From Panagrolaimus kolymaensis (lineage: Eukaryota > Nematoda > Chromadorea > Rhabditida > Panagrolaimidae): a stretch of DNA of 64,000 bases. Where the stretch lies: contig JAJQJQ010000081.1 of the NCBI GenBank assembly GCA_028622995.1, positions 124,001 to 188,000 on the forward strand, given 5' to 3'. Of the stretch, positions 33,501-40,685 are shown piece by piece. The position numbers and the translations under genes were made by a program. How positions within the stretch are numbered: the first letter of the stretch is position 1; each line of letters opens with the position of its first letter. Under the pieces are notes generated by a model. The model did not search any database. It saw only the letters and a list, made by a program, of their open reading frames with translations, and was not told the DNA's origin.

Positions 33501-35889
33501 CTTCTTCAAACCACCACAAACTGTGAATATGCGGTAAGCCACGTTTCTGAAACTCAACAACGTAAAGAAAAGCTTTAACTTTTCCAAAAATACCACTCTT
33601 CATTTCCTTGACGAATTGCTTAACGTGGTAATTAAAAACAATATCAACAACGTCGGGTCTGTCGTAAGCTCGCTGGTTCTCGAATAAATGTCTCGTAATA
33701 TCTGGATCATCGGGATTGCACGTTTTCGTAATAAATAAACTCGGCTTTCCATGCTTCTGACACATCGCATTCGCATCATTCAAAAACTCTGATTGGCTTC
33801 GCGGTCCCATCGTATACGATGAGGGCAAAACAAACTTCTTTCCTGGTAACGAATCGTTAGCTTCTCCAACATTTCGCAAATAGTCTGTAAGACCCGTATA
33901 CGTATCAACTCGTAACTTCTTTTGATTCAATCGCAAAAACTTTAAACGCTCATTATCGACAATCGTAAAGGACCAAACTAAATATTTGCTCAATAATTTA
34001 CCTCCATGAAGGATGGGATTAAAAGGCTCATCTTCATTTTCGGTACGCAAAGCTAACTTATACAAAAAATACTGGAGCGCAGTAAGTTTTCCGCCTTGTG
34101 GATTAGAAGGATTCTTTGGTCTATCATAATGCCAAAAGTCTCCTCTACCGTAAGGGTTAAACAACACAAACGTAAGCGGTTCACAATGCTTCGAATACTT
34201 AGAAATACGTTGAGCCATAGGTGGCTCTCCGTCGTTACACTTTCGTTGAACTTGGATATCATTCCAAGGAATGTCACCATTCTCATCGCAAATAAAAATA
34301 CCCGCTACTTCGTTAGACACTGTCGGTAACGCATACGTATCGCTGGTGTTATTCGTTGTCTTTTTGAAGAGAATTTTGCACACTTTTGGCGTGCGTCCTT
34401 CTCTTTCCGCTACTTCACGCTCTTCATCCTCGATATCGTGAAGCATACGATAAATATTTGCATATTCGTTGATGTTAGCCAACAAAGTATGCAAAAATTC
34501 AAAAATTCGTCGCTCACAATCAGACGCAAATGGAGCTTGACATCGATATTCAATAGCATCGTTGGTTTCCACAATCCACAATTGCCCAAAAGCAGGCCGT
34601 TGTCCAGGAAGCGGATCAGTATATCTCGGTAAAACATGCATAACTTCACCGTGAACTCGATAGTGAAAAATGCCAGGTAACTGACGCATTTCACCCTTCA
34701 TATACGCAAAGCTAACGCTCGTATTATACTTATTAATTTTATCATGAAATGGACGCCAATCGGTACCTTCTTCACGCTTAAGCATCGCTTTCAATTGTTC
34801 GGGAAAATCCGGTTCGAAATCAACTTTAACGCGACCGCAATTGCAACAATTATCGTAAGTACCTTGAGCTGTACGATTCTCACATGTGTAATGCAATCCG
34901 CTACAAAACGTGCATGGAGTATCGCGTTCGCCCAATGTAAATTGCTCAACATTATCGCTATTGGCTGCACGAAACGCATTTGCGGGATTCTCTCGCTGTC
35001 TTTCATAATCGGTGCGCCGACTTTCATTACGTTGTACTCGTCCAGCTTGTGTCTCATTTTCGCGAGCAAGTGCATGCTGTACGCGATCATCTTCTAATCG
35101 GGCTTCTTGTTCTTCAACGCTTTCATTTTCTCGTTGAGAAGCTTGCAAAATACGTTGGGCGTGTAATCGTGCTTCTTGCTGCTCAACATCTTCGTTATCA
35201 CGGCTCAATCTATTACGTTCACGCAAAGCAGCAAGCCTTGCTTCTCGTTGCTCATCACTTTCGTTATCTCTTGACAAAGCGTGTTGCTCTCGATCTGCGA
35301 CTAATCGTGCTTCTCGTTGCTCATCATCTTGGGTATCACGGCTTAATCTATTACGTTCACGCAAATCAGCAAGCCTTGCTTCTCGTTGCCCATTATCTTC
35401 GTCATCACGGCTCAATCTATTTCGTTCACGCAAATCAGCAAGCCTTAGTGCACGTTGGCCTGCAGATTCACGCTGTCGTGCTTCTCTACGTTGTTGTCGT
35501 AAGCGTTCAAGCTCACTTAACCTTTCTTCATCAGATTGACGATGACGTGTCCACTTTCTTCGGTTCGCGGCGCTGCTCCTAATCTTTTTTCTACGGCAAT
35601 ACGTAGCAAAATCTTCGGATATCGCTGCTGCTAACTGTACTTCTTCGTTGGGGATCAACTCTTCGCCTTCGATAACATTCGCATCGATCATAGCACCCAT
35701 AAGAATAGGTTCACTAACGTTATCCTCAACTTCCATTAACTCAATCTCGTTAACTTCATCACTTCGCTCAACATTCTCTAACTCATCGTTACGCAAGTTT
35801 GCCCGAAGGCCGTGATTGTTTGCCCGAAGGCCGGAGTTTGCCCGAAGGCCGTTTACATTCTCATCGCTTGCGTTTACGTTCGCCTGCAT
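30598..35889 (-). CDS. Helitron Rep/PIF1-like helicase, intact autonomous transposase
   Basis: Rolling-circle transposase in one uninterrupted 1,763-codon ORF. In order: a GLRAN triplet near residues 14-31; an acidic stretch; Arg-rich coiled-coil-like repeats (RERNRLSRD type) at about 135-265; a Cys-rich probable zinc finger at about 325-352 (CTFC, CENR, CCNCG); a Helitron-like N domain with the HUH motif GLPHIH near residue 780; and the tyrosine motif NYLFKYLFKG near 920, with Tyr spaced as in Helitron nucleases. A superfamily 1 PIF1-type helicase follows: GPGGSGKT near 1264, VVWDETPMAPRR, GGDFRQLGPV, INKGQGQTFD and CYVALSRTR. No stop or frameshift breaks it and all nuclease and helicase motifs are kept, so it may be functional. 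CG dinucleotides are far commoner than in neighbouring genes. The tail is acidic. Confidence 0.96.
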   Translation of the reverse strand: MQANVNASDENVNGLRANSGLRANNHGLRANLRNDELENVERSDEVNEIELMEVEDNVSEPILMGAMIDANVIEGEELIPNEEVQLAAAISEDFATYCRRKKIRSSAANRRKWTRHRQSDEERLSELERLRQQRREARQRESAGQRALRLADLRERNRLSRDDEDNGQREARLADLRERNRLSRDTQDDEQREARLVADREQHALSRDNESDEQREARLAALRERNRLSRDNEDVEQQEARLHAQRILQASQRENESVEEQEARLEDDRVQHALARENETQAGRVQRNESRRTDYERQRENPANAFRAANSDNVEQFTLGERDTPCTFCSGLHYTCENRTAQGTYDNCCNCGRVKVDFEPDFPEQLKAMLKREEGTDWRPFHDKINKYNTSVSFAYMKGEMRQLPGIFHYRVHGEVMHVLPRYTDPLPGQRPAFGQLWIVETNDAIEYRCQAPFASDCERRIFEFLHTLLANINEYANIYRMLHDIEDEEREVAEREGRTPKVCKILFKKTTNNTSDTYALPTVSNEVAGIFICDENGDIPWNDIQVQRKCNDGEPPMAQRISKYSKHCEPLTFVLFNPYGRGDFWHYDRPKNPSNPQGGKLTALQYFLYKLALRTENEDEPFNPILHGGKLLSKYLVWSFTIVDNERLKFLRLNQKKLRVDTYTGLTDYLRNVGEANDSLPGKKFVLPSSYTMGPRSQSEFLNDANAMCQKHGKPSLFITKTCNPDDPDITRHLFENQRAYDRPDVVDIVFNYHVKQFVKEMKSGIFGKVKAFLYVVEFQKRGLPHIHSLWWFEEEWNDIAKINDFISAELPDRESDPVLYDLVVKHMLHRPCGEYDPNAMCMQDGTCKRHFPKAFSEETTFDENSYPTYRRRNDGKQATVNFKGRPFILDNRSVVPYNAYLLKRFGCHINIEVVCSLRTVNYLFKYLFKGPDRINIEISSGQVNYDEIQCFLDARYLSAHEACWRLYKFDMHFSSESIERLQVHLPEQQTIAMAEDATVSDMIRDAMKKSKLLAFFDLNRNAPNGVNRNLTYVELCHHFTWDAKKREWHTRLRTTKPKCPRMYAVNPKNTELFYLRKLLTIVKGPRDYEDLRRDPYDPNAIHATFREACVARGLVESDQIYYDALHEGTFFNLPRELRRLFARIVAHCDVEAPLWLWNQFRHQLISDLLRSHRGDQDLAETLAWRQVLRMIINNERSLEDYPILQMVAEIVGIDDESVDITAHRLRGDQMRGTLNPEQANAYEAIMQRVVNPDNSAACFYIDGPGGSGKTYLFNCLFSNLVASDTDVVIMAWSGIAASLYETGRTAHNVFKLDFPFGEESQSGVVSSDSLGQALRKVKVVVWDETPMAPRRALEVVDEKLREIMNNDTPFGGKVIVCGGDFRQLGPVVKNGTRNDVIRNSVKMSPLWPLFSANKYDLISNERADNNGDDFAETILRIGNGSANDVHGKVSLPEECISESDLVEVIFGDVIRNNDLNAFASRAILSTVNAEVDTYNEAIIDLLDSETERIYQAVDRVEDNVFEYSPEHFETFKPNGFPAYKLRLRVNAVIMLMRNLSIREGLCNGTRLIVKRLERNIIVAEKLTNRSDNNEDNMVMIPRITLLDDSSVLKVYRTQFPVRVAFALTINKGQGQTFDCVGVDFSKGIFTHGHCYVALSRTRAWDKLHIKLPADDVNSTRNIVYNELLNDDPRSVMSPDAPDYAALNPDWNDENDVNMEVEEEPIDEDNEVIQNVSGNDLVDLEYEISDEWDDNIEMNDIVSDSD
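35095..35445 (-). repeat. Coding tandem repeats in the transposase N-terminal region
   Basis: Several imperfect copies of a unit of about 69 bp encode blocks containing EARLADLRERNRLSRD or close variants (HALSRD, ILQASQRE). All keep the reading frame. The products are predicted long, Arg/Glu-rich helices. Confidence 0.8.
35800..35851 (-). repeat. Triplicated GCCCGAAGGC motif in the transposase start region
   Basis: Three copies of TTTGCCCGAAGGCCG, 17-22 bp apart, encode GLRAN three times. The core GCCCGAAGGC can form a short hairpin and resembles the CTTCGG-centred stem-loops in the flanking repeats. Confidence 0.75.
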
Positions 35890-36083
35890 TTCTGAGGTAC
35901 AACAACAGAAAATGCAGAAAAAATAAAAAAATAAACAATACCAATACCAATCAGGAAAAAAGTTGAAGAATAATTCAGAAAAATAGCTTGAATAAATAAA
36001 TCACATGTAAAAAAAATGTTCAAGCAAGCCTAACCAAAAAATAAAACGAAATCAAACAATAATGTGTAATTTCGATGCAGACA

Positions 36084-36367
36084 GTCAGAGAAAAACAAAT
36101 TTTTGACTTCCAAAAAAATGCTTACAAAAATTGCAAGCATTTCCATTTCAAAACAAACAAAGGGAAACTTTCGTGTCAAGAAAAATTTTATAAAATGCAA
36201 ATTTAAACTGGTCAAAACATGGACATATTTGACTCTCCGAAACGTGAGACCAACATATTCGGAATCAGCGTAAAAAACTGATCTAGGCTATCGGGACAAA
36301 ACAAAACAAAAGCAGAAACGACATACATACAGACATACAAACAGAAACGACACTCCAAATTAAAAAG
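36084..36367 (+). repeat. Long direct repeat, copy 1
   Basis: About 285 bp matching 37368-37655. The last 140 bp (from GACTCTCCGAAACGTGAG) are identical in both copies; the first half has about 10-15 percent change. Confidence 0.88.
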
Positions 36368-36369
36368 GA

Positions 36370-36470
36370 AGACAAGAACATTGGGGCCTTACCTGCGGTA
36401 AGTCCCTCAAACTAAACAAACAATCAAACGATCTACGAAATTATTACATCTTTACAACCACACGTGGACA
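36370..36470 (+). repeat. Stem-loop module, right copy
   Basis: Direct copy of 29727-29825; the loop is TGC instead of TTC while both stem arms are unchanged. The two copies bracket the Helitron ORF at a distance of about 6.6 kb. Confidence 0.65.
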
Positions 36471-36617
36471 TTGGACATTTTAAGATATTTTTTGAGAACC
36501 CTTGAGAGTGGACCTGTTTATAGGAATTCTAAAAAATTATAAAAGGGGAGATTATGTGCTTTTTTAGTGGGTACAAAATTGGAAAAAAATAGAGTACCCA
36601 AACAAACACCCATGCGT

Positions 36618-37227
36618 GTCTACAACAATACAATTAAAATAAAAAAACAGGGTCCATGGGCTTACATTCCATTTTCATGGTAAATTTTGGAGTCCTGCCT
36701 TCGGCAGACCTTCAAAATTTACGATATAAATCGATTCCATTTATCAACGGTTTCTCCGAGCCACGCATTCCATATATCTCATATTCGGAAACATCCTAAC
36801 CCATTCGAGGACCATTCCATAGGTCTAATTTACACATGGGCCCTTCAGGCCCTAAAACACATTTATACTCAAAAACCACCAAATATCCACAACATTTTTC
36901 ACTTCGAATAAAAAATTAAGCGTATGCGGTGAAATCTTACTTAAAACTTAAATTTTAAAAAAAATCTGCTGAACGCTTTCATGTCTACAACAATAAAATT
37001 ACAATAAACAACAGGGCTATTCGGTCCAACATTCCATTTTCATGGTTAATTTTGGAGCTCTGCCTTCGGCAGACCTTCAAAATTTACGATATACATCATC
37101 TCCAATTAACAACGATTTCCCGGGCCATGCATTTCCATATCTCTCATATTCGGCTACATCTTAACCAATTCGAGGTCCATTCCATAGGTCAAATTATGCA
37201 TGGGCCCTTCAGGCCCCAAAACCCATT
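36618..37227 (+). repeat. Two 365-bp tandem units with CTTCGG stem-loops
   Basis: Units begin at 36618 and 36983 with GTCTACAACAATA. Each holds CTGCC-TTC-GGCAG followed by ACCTTCAAAATTTACGATAT, a CATTCCATAGGT block and the hairpin GGGCC-CTTCA-GGCCC. Between-unit identity is roughly 75-80 percent while the hairpin arms are unchanged. Confidence 0.85.
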
Positions 37228-37315
37228 TCAACCCAAAAACAACCAAATATCAACCCAAAAACAACCAAATATCAACCCAAAAACAACCAAATATCAACCC
37301 AAAAACAATTAAATA
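37228..37315 (+). repeat. 22-bp minisatellite, four copies
   Basis: Four head-to-tail 22-bp units (core CAACCCAAAAACAACCAAAT); the fourth has two changes. No spacers, so not a CRISPR-like array. Confidence 0.9.
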
Positions 37316-37367
37316 TCCACTTAAACAACATTAAACATCCTACCAAAAACAACTAAACATTCACCCG

Positions 37368-37655
37368 AAAATAAGAGAAAACAAAATTTTTCACTTCCAA
37401 AAAAATGCTTACAAAAAATGCAAACATTTCTCTTTCAAAAAAAACAAAGGGAAACTTTCGTGTCAAGAAAATTTTAAAAAATGCAAATTTAAATTGACCA
37501 AAACATAGGGATCCTTGACTCTCCGAAACGTGAGACCAACATATTCGGAATCAGCGTAAAAAACTGATCTAGGCTATCGGGACAAAACAAAACAAAAGCA
37601 GAAACGACATACATACAGACATACAAACAGAAACGACACTCCAAATTAAAAAGGA
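37368..37655 (+). repeat. Long direct repeat, copy 2
   Basis: Direct partner of 36084-36367. After this copy the sequence passes straight into the right outer inverted repeat, whereas copy 1 passes into the stem-loop module. Confidence 0.88.
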
Positions 37656-37656
37656 A

Positions 37657-37718
37657 GAAAGAATGAAAAAACTAAAAATAAAAAGCGGGGGAGCAAAACT
37701 ATAGAAGTTCCTCAATTG
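37657..37718 (-). repeat. Right outer inverted repeat
   Basis: Inverted partner of 29242-29303. It directly abuts the inner copy of the long direct repeat at 37368-37655. Confidence 0.8.
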
Positions 37719-38111
37719 TCCAGACAAAAAATTATTTTTGTTATAAAAAATATTTTTAAATCATCATTCATTTAAAAAATAAGATTTAATTTCTTTCAAC
37801 CCCATATCATTGGTTTCAATATATAAAAAAAGAAGAGTTCATCAATATCATCGAGTGATCGCTTCTTCCTCTTTCTCTCATATTCTTCGTCTGCCACCGC
37901 CGCCGCTACATAAATATTTCCATTTCATTGTTGCTGCTGTTTGTTGCGAACAGCGATTGCATTATAAACTTAAAATTCGTTAATCTGTTGTTTATTTTAT
38001 TTCTTCCGATTAAAAAAATATTTTTTTATGTTTTTAACTCCTCCGACGATCAACTTTCAACTTTGAAACAATAAAACCAAAAAACAAAAAAGAAGCAAAC
38101 ATACGTAGCAA
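37719..38111. other. Intergenic between the element and a micro-membrane protein gene
   Basis: About 0.4 kb, A/T-rich with a CCGCCGCCGCT run near 37898. Probable 5' region of the following small gene; nothing else seen. Confidence 0.4.
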
Positions 38112-38324
38112 ATGATGACCGTTATTGCCGCTGCTTCTCCTTCGTCTTCAACCGAATCATTACCTTCATCATCGGCAAAATCTAAATTACCCGCATATGA
38201 ACGATTTGATGATAATGAAAATGAAGGATGTGATGAACATTTTAACGCTATATATACATTCATTTTTATTGTAATATTAATTTTATTAGCCATTGGCATT
38301 TGTCTTATTGGTGTTTTTGTTTGA
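38112..38324 (+). CDS. 70-aa single-pass membrane microprotein
   Basis: Not recognised. A single-exon frame with a Ser/Ala/Pro-rich N-terminus, then an acidic patch (ERFDDNENEGCDEHF) directly before one strong transmembrane span of about 22 residues (TFIFIVILILLAIGICLIGVFV) that ends the protein. This layout suits a tail-anchored or small type III membrane protein. A long G/C-richer leader precedes it, but I see no acceptor or TATA box that proves expression. The antisense frame is a shadow. Confidence 0.5.
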   Translation: MMTVIAAASPSSSTESLPSSSAKSKLPAYERFDDNENEGCDEHFNAIYTFIFIVILILLAIGICLIGVFV

Positions 38325-38531
38325 TCAATCTAATAAAGTCCATCAAAAATCAAAAAAGTGGATTAGATACAGTAGTAATATTCCATGCTAAACTTCAAAC
38401 AAAAAACATTTAAAAGATTTATTTTTTACTTTAAACAACTAAAACTGTACATATAATAACATCAATAGAGAACATTATAAAACAAAAACAAAAATTAGAT
38501 TACATCAAAAAATAGCACAATATTTTAGATT

Positions 38532-40685
38532 TTAGTCGTCGATAATTTGAACATCTGTATCAGGTTGAGAAACATTAACATTTTGTGAGATAATTTCTAC
38601 TGATGGCATAATTGGTCGATGAATTTCTGAAACAACTCCTTTTGGAACATTTGATGTTATTCGTTGAAGAAAATTTTCTTTTGAAAACATCAGGAAAGGA
38701 TCAGCAGAATCAGTATCCATTTCACTTAGAGTTTGATTTTGAACATTTGAAAACAGCGGTGATTTGGCTCCTTTCTGATTAAATCTAAGCATATCTTGAG
38801 TTCTGAAAATGGATCACATTAGTTTTAGGAAAAGTTAAAAGTATTACAAATAACTTACGAATATTGTCCTTCCCAACTAACTTCTGCTTGCACATTATTT
38901 TGAGATTCTTCAACATCTGAAGAAAGCGAAATTGTTTCATTCAGAAGATTCGGTGCAGATCTTTGAGTTTGAAGTGGAATAGACTCATGTCTCGGTGACA
39001 AATTGTTTGTAGCTGAAGAGCCTAAAAAATCGATTAGAATATGTTGATAATCATTAAAAAAACTTACTTGACATAGCTTGACATCTTTTCAACAAATCAG
39101 GAGGCAAAATAAAAGGTAGTTTCTTTGCAGCCGTCACTTCCGTACTCATTTCAAGATCTTCAGGTTCTTGTTCAATTTCATCTTCAAATAAAGGTTCGTT
39201 CTCGATGTCCATTTCTTCAACGTTGGAATGTTCAATTTCAGCTCCATAAATTGTCGCCAGTGGTTGATCATCGGGCTCCTTTTCCATTTCAGCTAAAGGT
39301 TCATTTTCAGCTCCATAAATTGTTGCGAGTGGGTGATGTTCGGGCTCTTTTACAATCTCAGCCAAAGGTTCACTTTCACTGTTTCTTTTTTCAACGAAAT
39401 TTGAAGGTACTATTTGAGCTTCATCAGGTAATCCAGGAGTTGGAACAAAATGTCGAGTTGAAGAAAGCATTGATGCGGTTGAATTTTCTTGTGGAGAACG
39501 CGAAGAAGTAAAAAGAGCACTAACACCTGGATCATTCAAAGTAACATTGTTTTCTATTTGAGTGGAAGTCTTTTGGCAAGGGAAAAAATACTTTTCCGGC
39601 AAACGCTTTTTCTAAAAACTTGCACATAAGAAAGGGTTTGATTATTTAAAACTTACAAGTTCACAACACTTTGTCAACCATTTCATTGTAACAATTCTCA
39701 CCGTTCCCCATTGAAGTGCCTTACGATATTTTTCACCAGTATTTGAGTTAATGATCAAATGGGTACAAGTAAATCGATCCATATTTCTATAGAAAGCGCC
39801 ACCATTGTTAACAGCAATTTCACTTATTTCAAATCGTGTAGCTTCACTGACACCAGAAGCAGACATATGACATCCAGAAAAAATGGGCACAATAAAGTCA
39901 TCCATTCGATCACCATTTGTTATAAGAAATGAACCATCTTTTGCTGAACCATAAACAAATTCAATCCAATCTGGAGACACTACAGGAATATTGGTTTTGA
40001 TTGCTTGCTATAAACCGAGAATATGAAACATATCAAATTTTAACAACAAGAAAACATACTTTATATTTGTCAGAAGAAGAATCACAATATCTTGCGATCA
40101 AATGAGTAGTTTCAGCTTTCATTGATCCAGAAGCAATACCACCAAGTTGCTCAATTTTGTCAAAAAGGAATGGCTAAAAAAACTCAGGTTATTATAAAGC
40201 TTTACAAGAAAACAAACATACTCGTTCATCGCTGTCCAAGCCAGTCACAGTAATATTATAACCAAGCAAAGTAAGAGCCAATAAAGGATACGGAGCTTTC
40301 GGAATTTTCCCAATACCAGTCAGAGCTTGAATAATTGCCAAAGGTCCATAAATTCTTGCTCCAATGTTTCGTAAATGTTCATAAAGTATACCTTCAAATT
40401 CAGGAATAATAAAGTAAAAACCAGGAAACTTTTGAGGCAAAGATAAAACTTTTTGAAGATGAATATTTGCCACCTTTGCTTTTGATTCTTTCAAAATCTA
40501 AAACATAAGAATTATTGGGTAATAAAGATAATGAAGGAAAAACATACCATAAAAGCTTGATCAAGAAGTTGTTTTAGATCATCATTAAGATTTTCTTGTC
40601 CATCAGTAACGACTAAATAAATCATTTTCGTTGTTGGTTGTGTGTTGCAGCCTATCGTTGAATCAAATGAGGTGTCTTCTTCCAT
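38532..40685 (-). CDS. TopBP1/Dpb11-type BRCT protein, short form
   Basis: DNA-replication and checkpoint scaffold family. Exons 40685-40548, 40497-40222, 40173-40060, 40007-39657, 39611-39068, 39021-38859 and 38802-38532; 618 aa. Residues 1-290 match the N-terminal BRCT0-1-2 block of TopBP1: EFEGILYEHLRNIGARIYGP, GYNITVTGL, GGIASGSMKAETTHLIA, SPDWIEFVYG, DDFIVPIFSGCHMSASGV, FTCTHLIINSNTGEKY, and the core Trp in MKWLTKCCE. The rest is acidic and disordered, with a duplicated block (KEP..PLATIYGAE) at about 370-420. Further BRCT pairs of full-length TopBP1 are absent. It ends in VQIIDD, a SUMO-interaction-like motif. A truncated copy lies just upstream. It could be a nematode-specific short paralogue rather than the mus-101 orthologue. 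Confidence 0.8.

Larger units (their letters stand above)
29242..37718 (-). mobile_element. 8.5-kb Helitron-bearing element region bounded by inverted repeats
   Basis: A complex mobile region whose only gene is an intact Helitron Rep/helicase ORF. Outermost are inverted repeats of about 62 bp (29242-29303 and 37657-37718). Inside on the left lie a GGATCT-rich stretch, a tRNA-like segment, a stem-loop module and two 350-bp tandem units. On the right lie a long direct repeat (two copies), a second copy of the stem-loop module in the same orientation, two 365-bp tandem units and a 22-bp minisatellite. I cannot fix canonical Helitron ends (5' TC, 3' hairpin plus CTRR) on the minus strand, so the exact boundaries and whether one or several nested elements are present remain open. 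Confidence 0.75.

Noticed and set aside
34980..35582. 200-codon plus-strand frame (His/Val/Leu repeats)
   Set aside because: Antisense shadow of the repeat-rich N-terminal part of the Helitron transposase; no independent support.
37228..37315. Four regular repeats considered as a CRISPR-like array
   Set aside because: Units are directly adjacent with no unique spacers; a 22-bp minisatellite in a eukaryotic element.
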